Source: Begonia masoniana
Lineage: Eukaryota; Streptophyta; Magnoliopsida; Cucurbitales; Begoniaceae
NCBI GenBank assembly: GCA_022432975.1
Contig: CM039509.1
Span: 5,643,043 to 5,707,042, forward strand
Direction: 5' to 3'
DNA length: 64,000 nt
Shown: positions 46,936 through 58,559 of the stretch, in pieces
Numbering within the stretch: position 1 is the stretch's first letter
Layout of the letters: each line of letters opens with the position of its first letter
Notes under the pieces: model-generated
What the model saw: the letters and a program-made list of their open reading frames with translations, nothing else
What the model was told of the DNA's origin: nothing
The model's database searches: none
Translations under genes and position numbers: made by a program

Positions 46936-49269
46936 TGTAATGCCCTAAGTTTTCTGAACTCGGTTCGCCACTCATAATACTAAACCGAACTATGACTTTC
47001 TGAGAAAATTTTAAAATTTCATTCAACGATCAAGAATTGACCCTTAAAACATTAAAACTTGCAGCGGAAAAATATTTGTATAAAACGACACTCATTAAAT
47101 AATTAAAATGTTAAAGACTGTTGGTTGAAAGAAGACAAAAGAAAAACAGAATACATCTACCGCTGAATAGTTCCAGTGGTATTATTAGAGACAGAATAGT
47201 TTCGGCGATGGAAACAAGAATAGGAGACATCTACCGCCGAACAGTATCGGTGGTAGAAGCAGAAACAAAGGGCATCTTCTGCTTCCAACATCCACCGCTC
47301 GCGTCAGTCGAACGACACGTCGACTTTCACGCATCTACTGCTCGCACCCGTCAACGACACGTCGACTACTCGCATCCACAGGTCACAAAACGACAAAAAA
47401 TCTAATACTCATTCCTATGTTCACATCCACCGGTCACAAAACGACAAAAATCTAATACTCATTCCTATGTTCACATCCACTGGTCACAAAACGACAAAAA
47501 TCTAATACTCATTCTTATGTTCACATCCACCAGTCACAAAACGACAAAAATCTAATACTCATTCCTACGTTCACATCCACCGGTCACAAAACGACAAAAA
47601 TTCTACTCACTTCTTCCGCTGAACAATACCAGCAGAAACCACTTAGACTCATCGGTAGAAGTAGAAATAAACGCCTTCTTCCGCCAACCACGTGACTTTA
47701 CTAAACTAACCCACGTGACTCATTAACTCAAAATTTAACAACTCATCATCCACTGATAGACTAGACTTCAACATCTACCGATGGACTGCATCCACCGATA
47801 GACTAAACTCCGACATCTACCGATGGACTACATCCAACGATAGGCAAAAATACCAAATTTTTTTACCAATAGGCAACAGAGCAGCATACAAATCACTTTC
47901 ACTCTAAATAAAGAACAGCTCCGGCCACTAAAAGAACTAGCGCATTTTACTGAAATCCTTTAAAAACAACTTAATCCACAATTTTCAAAAATCCAAAATA
48001 GTAGACTACGACTAAAACCAAATCATGTTTTCACATCAAAAAAACACCGGACCATATATATATAAAAGAAACATTAAACTACTACTACCACCAACACTCT
48101 CAGTACATTTAAACTGAACCATTGTCAACTAACATTCACACCTACTGACATTAGTTAAACCGCCTCATCAGAATCACCAAACCGTGGTATTGAAGAGCTC
48201 CCCCAACCAGTCTAGTCCTCAACATGCTCAGAGAACACACCTGCTGTCACTTCTTCACCTACATCACAAAACTCATCTATTAGCCTAATGCTAAATAAGT
48301 GAAGCAATAACGAAAGGAAATGCTGAAACATAAATCCTAATCATGCAGTTTTTACTTTCACATCTCAGTTGCAATTACATTCTTTCACTGATCTAATCCC
48401 TCAGTTCCATTGAGAGTTGGATCAATTTTCCCAAAGTCATATATCGTCTTCATAAATTAAGGGACAGATTAGTTCCCTTAACAGCTGATCTGATCCTAAA
48501 TTCCATTGGCAAGCGGATCAATTTTCCCAAAGTTATAAATCTTTTCATAAGTTAAGCAGCGGATTAATTCCCTTAATAGCTTCTCTGTTACAATCTGTTC
48601 ATTCCTCACCAAACCAATACATGTAAATTCATTTTCGTATTCTTCAAAATATGATGCATGCCACACAGACAAATTAAAACAAACATAATCCTACTGTTTT
48701 ATGATGTAGGCCCGAAGGCTCATGCATACTCTACTTACCTGGTCTCCTGGAAAATATTGGGTGGAAGACTACCTCGGGAGCTTACTCAAACCTAAAGTCA
48801 CAGATAGAACATACATTAGATTTTCTCAAAACTCCATTCTAACCACTAGAATTCTAAAGACACTAGTTTGAAAGCTTAGTTCATTGTGCATTCCCGATTT
48901 ACTACAAAACTCGAACTAGCTCACTCATACATCATTCTCAAAACTCACATTTATACTCTCCCCAATCATCGATAGCTACCAAAGCAGCAAGGAATCGACA
49001 TAGAACTCACCTAGTTTGGAGAAGAATCGCCTAGAGAGCTCTGCTGCTTGAGCTGAAGACCGAAAGAGGAAAATAGGGAATAGTGGCGGCTACAATGCAT
49101 TAATCGCAAAGTCTCTTTCTTTAAATAGGTTATTACTATAGGTTTCTATTTACCGTTATGCCCTTACTTAGTCACTTAATAACCTAATCGATAATTCTCC
49201 CAATTTCATCCATAAAATATATACTATTAGTTGATAAGATAAGTTGATTCAATGGAACCGAGTGTTACA
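46936..49269 (-). repeat. 3' LTR of the Tekay-type element
   Basis: On the minus strand it runs TGTAACACTCGG to GGGCATTACA, 2,334 bases. A TATA-like TTTAAATA lies at 49120-49127, about 145 bases from the LTR start, and splice-donor-like CAGGTAAGT at 48741-48733. A 50-bp tandem array is at 47381-47603. Confidence 0.93.
47381..47603. repeat. 50-bp minisatellite in the left Tekay LTR
   Basis: Units at 50-base spacing (TCTAATACTC at 47401, 47451, 47501 and 47551) contain ACATCCACCGGTCACAAAAC. About 4.5 copies. Confidence 0.92.
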
Positions 49270-49280
49270 GTCTACCCTCC
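49270..49280 (-). other. Polypurine tract of the Tekay-type element
   Basis: The minus strand reads GGAGGGTAGAC immediately before the 3' LTR start TGTAAC. Confidence 0.8.
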
Positions 49281-49306
49281 GTAAAAAAGAATTTTGTCCT
49301 CAAAAT

Positions 49307-49555
49307 TCAATACCTGAATAATTCTGGATATTGGTCCACCATGTCCTGCTGGCACTCCCAAGTTGTCTCCTCCGTGTTCTGGTTACGCCATAACACTTTC
49401 ACTAGCTGAACCTCCTTGTTACGCAGTACTTTTTTTGCATAGTCCAAAATTTTCACTGGTTTCTCCTCATATGTAAGGGTAGGATGAATTTCAATGTTCT
49501 GCTGTTCCACAACCTGAGTTGGATCCCGCATACAATTCTTCAACATGGAACACAT
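49307..49555 (-). pseudogene. Integrase C-terminus with chromodomain-like tail
   Basis: The 82-residue frame has YEEKPVKILDYAKKVLRNKEVQLVKVLWRN and a WECQQDM ending in QYPELF, the chromodomain-like tail of Tekay/Del integrases, thought to guide insertion to particular chromatin. It is out of frame with the integrase at 49491-50330. Confidence 0.83.
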
Positions 49556-50330
49556 TATGGATTCCTTCCATAGAGGTTGGTAGCTGTAATTGGTAAGCTG
49601 TCTTCCTAATCCTTTTCAAGATTGAAAAGGGTCTAATAAATCTGGGGTTCAACTTGCGTCTCTTACCAAATCTCACTACTCTTTTAAATGGTGATACCTT
49701 AAGACAAACCTCATCACCAACTTCAAATTCTAATTCTCTACGTCTTCTATCGGCATAGTTCTTCTGTCGGCTTTGAGATGTTAAGATTCTCTGTCGGATG
49801 AGGGCAATCTTCTCCACTGCATGTTGCACAATATCAGGACCAAGCAAACGTGCTTCACCAACTTCGTCCCAATACAAAGGAGATCTACATTTTCGTTCAT
49901 ACAGTGACTCATACGGTGCCATCCCGATTAGTGCCTGAAAACTGTTATTATAAGAAAATTTCACCAATGATAAGTACTTACTCCAAGAACCCTGAAATTC
50001 TAATACACGTGAACGGAGCATATCCTCTAATGTTTGGATAGTCCTTTTGGATTGTCCATCTGTTTGTGGGTGAAAGGCTGTGCTAAAGTTGAGCTGTGTA
50101 CCCATAGCCTTATGCAAACTCTTCCAAAACTTAGATGTAAATCTAGAATCTCGGTCTGAAACTATGGTACCCGGAACTCCATGTAACCTAAAAATATCTT
50201 GCACATACAATTCAACAAGCTGATCTAACGAGTATGTCATCCTCATTGGCAGAAAGTGGGTAGATTTGGTTAATCGATCAACTATTACCCAGATTGCATC
50301 ATGTCCCTTTGCTGTTCTAGGCAATCCCAC
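49491..50330 (-). pseudogene. Tekay-type integrase core
   Basis: The 279-residue frame carries SDRDSRF (D59) and HPQTDGQ, but the residue 36 positions later, normally the catalytic Glu of the DDE triad, is Lys (K95, in GQSKRT). [19 protein letters not shown] and the [12 protein letters not shown] region follow. The first Asp-containing strand is upstream of the frame (FVVGLP), separated by stop codons between 50361 and 50330. Loss of the catalytic Glu would abolish activity. Confidence 0.88.
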
Positions 50331-50360
50331 AACAAAGTCTATCGTTATTTATTCCCATTT

Positions 50361-50867
50361 CTATTCAGGAACTAGTAAGGGTTGTAATGTTCCTGCAGGC
50401 CTCTGATGTTCAGCTTTAATTTGCTGGCAAATCAAGCACGATCCTACATACTCTACCACGCATCTTTTCATACAACGTGACCAATAATGTTGTCTGAGGT
50501 CCTTGTACATCTTCGTACTTCCAGGGTGGACAGAAAATCTAGAAGAATGTGCTTCAGAAAGAATCTCATCTCGAAGTTCTTTAATGGCAGGAACAAACCA
50601 TCTATTTTTAAACTTAAGGATCCCATCATTAGAATAATTGAAATCTGAATTAACAGTAGATTCTATGTTTAATCTGTACTTGTTGCACTCTACATCATTT
50701 GTCTGAGCTTCATTTATTCTTTCTAGAATAGTAGGTCTCAAGGATATGGCAGAAAGTTTGGCTGACACACTGTGCACTGCTTCTAGATTAAACCTTTGAA
50801 ATTCAGTCTCTAAGGCTAATGATACGTTAAGAATCAAGGCTGAGGCTGAAGTTGTCACTCTACTCAA
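50361..50867 (-). pseudogene. RNase H end and integrase zinc-binding domain
   Basis: The 168-residue frame contains SSRFSVHPGSTKMYKDLRQH and SCLICQQIKAEHQ, the HHCC zinc-binding domain of integrase. It is in frame with the core at 50330, interrupted by two stop codons. Confidence 0.83.
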
Positions 50868-51430
50868 AGCATCTCTGCCACAACATTTGTTTTGCCGGGA
50901 TGGTATTTAATCTCAAAATCATAATCCTTTATAAATTCCAACCATCGACGTTGCCTCATATTTAATTCCTTCTGTGTGAAGATATATTTCAGACTTTTAT
51001 GATCTGAGAATATTTCACACGTTTGTCCATACAAATAATGACTCCAAATCTTAAGTGCAAATACCACTGCAGCTAATTCCAAGTCATGTGTAGGGTAATT
51101 CTTCTCATCTGTTTTCAACTGTCTAAAAGCATAAGCTATTAACTTACCATCTTGCAACAACACACATCCAAGACCAATTTTGGTAGCATCACAATAAATG
51201 CTAAATTTACCATTTTCAACAGGAAGTGTTAATATTGGGGCATTGGTCAGTTTCTGTTTCAAGGTCTGGAAACTGGATTCGCATTCCTCTGTCCATGCAT
51301 ACTTAATGTTTTTCCCACTTAACCGAGTGAGGGGTGTAGCAATCTTCGAGAATCCTTCAATAAATTCCTGTAGTATCCTGCTAACCCAAGGAAACTCCGA
51401 ATATCTGTAGCATTCATCGGTTGGGGCCAC
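50864..51430 (-). pseudogene. RT connection and RNase H
   Basis: The 188-residue frame covers the end of RT ([24 protein letters not shown]) and RNase H ([47 protein letters not shown]). It overlaps the upstream frame, showing a frameshift at about 51360-51370. Confidence 0.85.
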
Positions 51431-53190
51431 TCCTTAACTGCCTGAACCTTGGCTGGATCGACAGATATTCCATCATCCGAGATCACATGACCAAAAAAGT
51501 GAACTCTGTCCAACCAAAACTCACACTTGGAAAACTTGGCATAAAGTTGGTGCTGCCCTAGTAATCCTAACACCAAGCTCAAATGTTTTGCATGATCATC
51601 CTTTGTACGTGAGTAGATTAAGATATCATCTATGAACACTATGATGAATTTATCTAAATAGTCATGGAACACTCTATTCATAAGGTCCATGAAGGCTGCC
51701 GGTGCATTTGTCAAACCAAAAGACATAACCAAGAACTCATAATGTCCATATCTTGTGCGAAAGGCTGTCTTAGGAATATCTTCTGATTTGACTTTCAATT
51801 GGTAATAACCGGACCTTAGGTCAATCTTAGAGAAAACACGTGCACCATTAAGCTGGTCAAATAAATCATCAATCCTTGGCAATGGATACTTGTTATTGAC
51901 AGTTAACTTGTTCAATTCCCGATAATCAACACACATACGCATTGATCCATCCTTCTTTTTGACAAAAAGAACTGGTGCACCCCACAGTGAAAAGCTTGGG
52001 CGTATGAACCCCTTATCCAATAGTTCCTCCAACTGTTTCTTTAATTCCTTAAGCTCCGTAGGTGCTAATCTATAGGGATTTTTAGATACAGGCTCGGCGC
52101 CTGGGTAAATATCCACAACAAATTCAATTTCTCTATCTGGTGGTAAACCAGGAAGGTCATCTAAAAATACTTCAAGAAAGTCTTGGACAACTAAGACATT
52201 TTGAGGACATGCTTTTCCTACAAACTGTGTGTCTATAACGCTGGCCAGAAAGCATAAATACTCTCGGCATGAAGAGGGTTTAGCATTGACAGAAGTCATA
52301 ACAGACATTCCCTTACTCTTCTTCGAGGCTTGAAAGGTATGCTTCAAACCACCAGGGGGTTGAAAACTAACTACTCCAGTCCTACAATCAATTGTGGCAT
52401 AATACTTGAACAACCAATCCATTCCTAAGATTACATCAAATATCATTATGTCCATAATAATGAGATCAGCAGGTAAATTCTTATTTCCTACTAACACAAC
52501 ACTATCAAACATCACTTGGTTAGAGTGCATGCGTTCACCAGAGGGTAACGCGACGTTAAACACGTGTTCAGTAGGGGTAAACTGTACATCTAACTTGACA
52601 GCAAATGCAGATGCTATAAATGAGTGTGTTGCACCTGAATCTATTAAAGTAAACGCAGGTATAAAGTTGATCAAAACGATACCTGACACTACAGCGGGTT
52701 GTTCCTCATCGCCCGACTCCATGATGGAGAATATCCTCGGCTTTATCTTAGCAGGGCCACACTTCAAAGCTGGACAGTCTCTGTTAATGTGGCCAACTTT
52801 GTTATAGTTGAAGCATCGGGTGATTCTGGGATTCGTGCAATCCTTGTATGAGTGTCCAAATTCCTCACAGTTGAAACATTTTCCCGTCTCAAACCTGCAC
52901 TCGCCCAGGTGACTTTTCAAACACTTCGGACACTGGGGGAACTTCTTGGTGTTCTGTACCTTCCTTCCTGTTCCCTGGTTATTCTGGCCTTCACTTGGCC
53001 TCTTCATTCCTCTCTGCTGATGCGGCTGGACAAACTTTCGCAGGGCTTCCTTCGGCCCAGTACACTTCATCTCCGCTTCTTCCACCTCCAACGCCGTGGA
53101 CACAACCTCACTAAAGGACAATCCTTTAATACCACAAAATTTTACTCCTCTGTACATTTCGGGCTTCAATCCTTGCATAAATTGAAACAC
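51319..53190 (-). pseudogene. Gag C-terminus, protease and reverse transcriptase
   Basis: The 623-residue frame has two nucleocapsid zinc knuckles: an intact one (C105, C108, H113, C118) and one with its second Cys replaced by Tyr (C126, Y129, H134, C139). A protease active site IDSGATHS follows at 183-190, then RT with [39 protein letters not shown] and an intact FIDD box. It is one part of a single gag-pol frame typical of Tekay/Del elements, so the first Met is not a natural start. It is separated from gag by a frameshift near 53200-53350. Confidence 0.9.
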
Positions 53191-53360
53191 CTTATCTTCA
53201 TTCCTATGAATAGGTGTCCAGCGAACCTTGATAGTGACTCGAATTGTCGACTGTACTCAGCCAAAGATCTTGTTTGCTTCAATTGTAAGAACTCTACTTT
53301 ATTTGAAGTTTGGACAGCACTACTGAAATACTTTTCGTAGAAGGTCTCCTTGAATTGCGC

Positions 53361-53783
53361 CTAAGACATTGCCAGGAAATCGGTAGTGGTCTCTATCGAT
53401 TCCCACCAAAGCTGAGCATCACCTGCTAGATGGAATGTTGCCAAGGTGATCTTGTCCCCCTCCCCAACATTGACATACTTGAACATGCTCTCTATCTTCC
53501 TAAGCCATTCCTCTGCAACAAACGGGTTGGACGAATTTCCATCGTATGTGGGTGGCTGTAGCCTCCGGAATCTGTCTCCTGAATGTTTATTGCTGGAACC
53601 CGAGTTGGCACTTCCCTGTACCTCCCGGTTCAACAACACTTCTAACTGGTCGGATTGCTGACACACCAAATCCGTCTGTTGGCGCACCAAGTCTGTCAGC
53701 TGTCTAACTACACTAGGGTCCTCCTCACTTCTCAAATTTGGCATCTCTCTCGGTACCCTTGGTCTTCCTGGTCGTTTAGCCAT
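53361..53783 (-). pseudogene. Tekay-type gag N-terminal part
   Basis: The 140-residue frame starts MAKRPGRPRVPREM and contains the gag-domain onset FRRLQPPTYDGNSSNP and EEWLRKIESMF...LATFHLAGDAQLWW, ending in a TAG at 53361. The ATG at 53783 is 153 bases from the primer site and is the likely true gag start. It is cut before the remaining capsid sequence by a stop, then a frameshift. Confidence 0.87.
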
Positions 53784-53794
53784 TTGCTATATTC

Positions 53795-53809
53795 CTGAAC
53801 AAGGTTAAT
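53795..53809 (-). promoter_or_regulatory. Splice-acceptor-like site before the gag start
   Basis: The minus strand reads TTAACCTTGTTCAG then GAATATAGCA and the gag ATG 12 bases on. The pyrimidine-leaning stretch and CAG fit a 3' splice site. With the LTR donor at 55736 it would remove an intron of about 1.94 kb. Use is inferred. Confidence 0.35.
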
Positions 53810-53924
53810 TACTCTAATAAATATCTATTAGCTACGGTTAACATAAACAATTACAGTTGTTGAAGTACTTCCATGCAACGATTGGCACTGATGAGTAATC
53901 TTCTTTAACGGTTTAACTGAATGT

Positions 53925-53935
53925 CTCTGATACCA
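53925..53935 (-). other. Primer-binding site for tRNA-Met (initiator)
   Basis: Plus-strand CTCTGATACCA matches the 3' end of initiator tRNA-Met; the 5' LTR begins three bases further at 53939. Confidence 0.88.
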
Positions 53936-54383
53936 TACTGTAACGCCCCGAGTTTCCTGAACCCGGTTCGCCACTCATAATACTAAACCGAACTATGACT
54001 TTCTGAGAAAATTTTAAAATTTCATTCAACGATCAAGAATTGACCCTTAAAACATTAAAACTTGCAGCGGGAAAATATTTGTATAAAACGACACTCATTA
54101 AATAATTAAAATATTAAAGACTGTTGGTTGAAAGAAGACAAAAGAAAAACAGAACACATCTACCGCTGAATAGTTCCAGTGGTATTATTAGAGACAGAAT
54201 AGTTTCGGCGATGGAAACAAGAATAGGAGACATCTACCGCCGAACAGTATCAGTGGTAGAAGCAGAAACAAAGGGCATCTTCTGCTTCCAACATCCACCG
54301 CTCGCGTCAGTCGAACGACACGTCGACTTTCACGCATCTACTGCTCGCACCCGTCAACGACACGTCGACTACTCGCATCCACA

Positions 54384-54608
54384 GGTCACAAAACGACAAA
54401 AAATCTAATACTCATTCCTATGTTCACATCCACCGATCACAAAACGACAAAAATCTAATACTCATTCCTATGTTCACATCCACCGGTCACAAAACGACAA
54501 AAATCTAATACTCATTCCTATGTTCACATCCACCAGTCACAAAATGACAAAAATCTAATACTCATTCCTACGTTAACATCCACCGGTCACAAAACGACAA
54601 AAATTCTA
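54384..54608. repeat. 50-bp minisatellite in the right Tekay LTR
   Basis: Same unit and copy number (about 4.5) as the left LTR array, so no copy change is visible since insertion. Contrast the solo LTRs, whose 24-bp arrays differ about twofold. Confidence 0.9.
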
Positions 54609-56130
54609 CTCACTTCTTCCGCTGAACAATACCAGCAGAAACCACTTAGACTCATCAGTAGAAGTAGAAATAAACGCCTTCTTCTACCAACCACGTGACT
54701 TTACTAAACTAACCCACGTGACTCATTAACTCAAAATTTAACAACTCATCATCCACTGATAGACTAGACTTCAACATCTATCGATGGACTGTATCCACCG
54801 ATAGACTAAACTCCGACATCTACCGATGGACTACATCCAACGATAGGCAAAAATACCCAATTTTTTTACCAATAGGCAACAGAGCAGCATACAAATCACT
54901 TTCACTCTAAATAAAGAACAGCTCCGGCCACTAAAAGAACTAGCGCATTTTACTGAAATCCTTTAAAAACAACTTAATCCACAATTTTCAAAAATCCAGA
55001 ATAGTAGACTACGACTAAAACCAAATCATGTTTTCACATCAAAAAATCACCGTACCATATATATATAAAAGAAACATTAAACTACTACTACCACCAACAC
55101 TCACAGTATATTTAAACTGAACCATTGTCAACTAACATTCACACCTACTGACATTAGTTAAACCGCCTCATCAGAATTACCAAACCGTGGTATTGAAGTG
55201 CTCCCCCAACCAGTCTAGTCCTCAATAGGCTCAGAGAACACACCTGCTGTCACTTCTTCACCTACATCACAAAACTCATCTATTAGCCTAATACTAAATA
55301 AGTGAAGCAATAACAAAAGGAAATGCTGAAATATAAATCCTAATCATGCAGTTTCTACTTTCACATCTCAGTTGCAATTACATTCTTTCACTGATCTGAT
55401 CCCTCGGTTCCATTGGGAGTTGGATCAATTTTCCCAAAGTCATACATCCTCTTCATAAATTAAGGGGCAGATTAGTTCCCTTAACAGCTGATCTGATTCT
55501 AAATTCCATTGGAAAGCGGATCAATTTTTCCAAAGTTATAAATCCCTTCATAAGGGGCGGATTAATTCCCTTAATAGCTTCTCTATTACAATATGTTCGT
55601 TCCTCACCAAACCAATACATGTAAATTCATTTTCGTATTCTTTAAAATATGATGCATGCCACACAGAAAAATTCAAACATATATAATTCTATTGTTTTGT
55701 GATGTAGGCCCGAAGGCTCATACATGCTCCACTTACTTGGTCTCCTGGAAAATATTGGGTGGAAGACTACCTCGGGAGCTTACTCAAACCTAAAGTCACA
55801 GACAGAACATACATTAGACTTTCTCAAAACTCCATTCTAACCGCTAGAATTCTAAAGACACTAGTTTGGAAGCTTAGTTCATTGTGCATTCCTGATTTAC
55901 TACAAAACTCAAACTAGCTCACTCATACAGCATTCTCAAAACTCACATTTATACTCTCCCCAATCATCGATAGCTACCAGTGCAACAAGGAATTGACATA
56001 GAACTCACCTAGTTTGGAGAAGAATCGAGTAGAAGAATCACCTAAAGAGCTCTGCTGCTTGAGCTAAAGACCGAAAGAGGAAAATAGGGAATAGTGGCGG
56101 CTATAGTGCATTAATCACAAAGTCTCTTTC

Positions 56131-56138
56131 TTTAAATA
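56131..56138 (-). promoter_or_regulatory. TATA-like box in the Tekay 5' LTR
   Basis: The minus strand reads TATTTAAA, about 145 bases from the LTR start, upstream of a pyrimidine-rich stretch. It is kept in the other LTR at 49120-49127. This is a candidate promoter for the element transcript. Confidence 0.45.
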
Positions 56139-56318
56139 GGTTATTACTATAGGTCTCTATTTACCATTATGCCCTTACTTAGTCACTTATTAACCTAATC
56201 AATAATTCTCCAAATTTCATCCATAAAATGTATACTATTAGTTGATAAGATAAGTTGATTCAATGGAACCGGGTGTTACAGTAGTCGTGCTCATACGTAC
56301 ACATTCAGGTCATCACAA

Positions 56319-57207
56319 GCTTACTTGACGAGTGAGGGATGGTTCTTTAATTTTCAAAGGAAAACTAGCTCAGATGAGGGAGTTATATAGGGCAACCTTG
56401 GCTGGTCCGAAAGGTCACTTATAGTACCTTCGGATGAAGATTCCTCTGAGAAGAAATACTACAACTCAAGGCCTAGTTTACCATTTCCCTACTATGGTTC
56501 CAACCTCAAAAGGAAGGAAAGGAAAGGTGTCTTTAAGAGTCCACAAGCAACTGAATAACTTGAAGACAATGGAGGGCTACTCCGCTCGACAATGCCTATC
56601 GAGGTTCAAAACAAGGCAGCTCGGGCTCTTCAAGTTTTGAGAGGGAAAAGTCACGATTTCATTCAACCAAAAACTAAGTTACAATCCTAAAAACCATGCT
56701 TAAATATCATCTAAGTTCTAAGGTGTGCTGGTTTGAAAATTGGAGGAGGGAATGGCTAAGAAAGGGCTAGCCGTTGGAGAGGAGCGCTCAGTAAGTTCGC
56801 GTGCACGCCGTACATACTAGCAAGGACAGCGTGGCTTCTCCCATTACATGGTTGGTTGCTGGGGCTACATGGAAGGTTCTAGAGGTGATGTTTTCAGCCC
56901 TTAATTATGGTCATGTCACCAATCCATGTGTGCCTCCATTGTTGTTCAAAATGATGCATTCATGGATCTTTGGCTAGGTGAGCTCCTTTGCGCATGCCGG
57001 CCATCAGGCAAGCTGATCCGAGTCTTCAACCAAGTCTTCCTCTTTGATGTGTCTAACACCTACATTTCTATATGCATGCATGATAAAATAAAGACAAAAA
57101 AGGCCATCGTTTGCCAATAAAATACAATAAGGGTCATTGTTTGCCAAACATTAAAACGAGGTTACAAAGAGAAGTCATTCGACGTGTGTAGAATTCAAAA
57201 GTCATTC
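56319..57207 (-). repeat. CRM-like LTR and 3' flank (copy B)
   Basis: Duplicate of 8538-9326, with 93 extra bases (about 56957-57049) that copy A lost. No gene. Confidence 0.6.
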
Positions 57208-58490
57208 TCACGTGAATACATGCATTGATTTGTCCATATCTAGAGGGTTTGGCTCCCACTCCAAGTTGGAAAACAAATCAACCCTTGCAAAATTAGCAAA
57301 CTTGTTAGTTGAATCAATAATTGGTGTACTTACCTTAGTTTGTGAGAGCGTCACTGGCCTCCATGGTGTATCATCCTCCCTGAGTGATTGAGGATTTGAC
57401 CTCAAATCCAAGGATTTGTCCTGCTCGAGATCAACTTCTTCGCCAGTATACAGCGAAAGCTCTTGCACATTAAAAGTCGTAGACACTCCGTAGTCGCCTG
57501 GTAATTCTAATTTATCGGCGTTGTTATTAATTCGCTCTAAGATCTTAAAGGGGCCATCTGCCCTCGGAAGGAGTTTGGATCGGCGTTGATGGGGAAAATG
57601 TGCTTTCCTTAAGTGGAACCACACTAAGTCACCCTGTTTAAAAATCATTTCTTTTTGTCCTTTGTTTGTCTACTTCGCATACTTCTCATTTGCCTTTTAA
57701 ATGGTTATGCGGACCTTGTCGTTCAACTCTTTGATTTGTTGTGCCTTATTAGCTCCAACGGGGTTTGGAAGGTCCTTCATAGGTAGGGGTGCAAGGTCTA
57801 AAGGAGTACGAGGGTTGAATCCATAGGCAACTTCGAAGGGAGTCTTTTGCGTGGTAGAGTGGACACTCCTATTATAGGCAAACTCCAATTGTGGGAGTTT
57901 GACATCCTAATCTGATAATTTTTCTCCCACGCAAGTCCTTGAGAGGGACCCCAGGGTATGATTGACCACTTAAGTTTGGCCATCAGTTTGGGGATGGAAA
58001 GAAGTACTGAATAGAAGTTTGGTTCCTACATTCCTCCATAAGGTTTTTCAAAATGTACTTAAGAATTTCGTGTCTCAGTCTGATACTATAGATTGTTGTA
58101 TCTCATGCAATCTAACTATCTCTTTAAAAAAAGGTCGACAATGAAGATGGAGTCTTCGGTTTTATGGCAAGCAATAAAATGAGCCATCTTAGAAAAACGA
58201 TCTACGACTACCGTGACAGAATCCATAGCCCTAGCTGTGCGAGGAAGTCTTTAAACAAAATTCATGCTAATTTCTACCCAATGGTGCAATGGTACTGGTA
58301 GGGGTAGATAGAACCCATGAGGTAAGACCATACTCTTAGCTTTCTTACACACCATACATCGCTCCAGTAATCGACGGACATCACGTGCTAGATTAGGCCA
58401 AAAGAAATGTTCTTTCAGCATATCGATGGTCTTCTTTGCTCTGAAATGACTAGATAAACCCCAATGTGAGCTTTTTTTATCAGACAATTC
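57208..58490 (-). pseudogene. CRM-like integrase remnant (copy B)
   Basis: Duplicate of 9327-10600. Open parts are 57648-57208 ([14 protein letters not shown]...DGPFKI...LRSNPQS), 57888-57697 (MEFAYNRSVHSTTQKTPFEV) and 58487-58251 (HFFWPNLARDVRRLLERCMV, with the zinc-binding end). Slightly better kept than copy A but still broken. Confidence 0.82.
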
Positions 58491-58559
58491 CTCAACTCAT
58501 TTGCTCCGAAATGACAAGATAAACCACCGCTGTGCCTACTCGTTTAATAATTCAAAAAT

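Larger units (their letters stand above)
46936..56280 (-). mobile_element. Complete Tekay/Del-type Ty3/gypsy element nested in Cassandra LTR 3
   Basis: The element has two LTRs (46936-49269, 53939-56280), a tRNA-Met primer site, a polypurine tract and a GTAGT target duplication (46931-46935, 56281-56285). It splits Cassandra LTR 3 of block B, and copy A shows the intact pre-insertion site around 8500-8504. The internal order on the minus strand is gag, protease, RT, RNase H, integrase and a chromodomain-like tail. LTRs are very similar: the first 185 bases differ at seven sites, all transitions. Several stops and frameshifts make it inactive. Confidence 0.95.
53939..56280 (-). repeat. 5' LTR of the Tekay-type element
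   Basis: 2,342 bases, starting TGTAACGCCCCG on the plus strand and ending GGGTGTTACA, followed by the GTAGT duplication. It is nearly identical to the left LTR. It carries the 50-bp array (54384-54608). Its donor-like site reads CAAGTAAGT (55739-55731), weakened at one base. Confidence 0.94.

Noticed and set aside
47121..47405. 94-residue frame conserved at 47121-47405 and 54124-54408
   Set aside because: It is conserved only because the two LTRs of one element are nearly identical. It overlaps the LTR tandem array and has no recognised domain.
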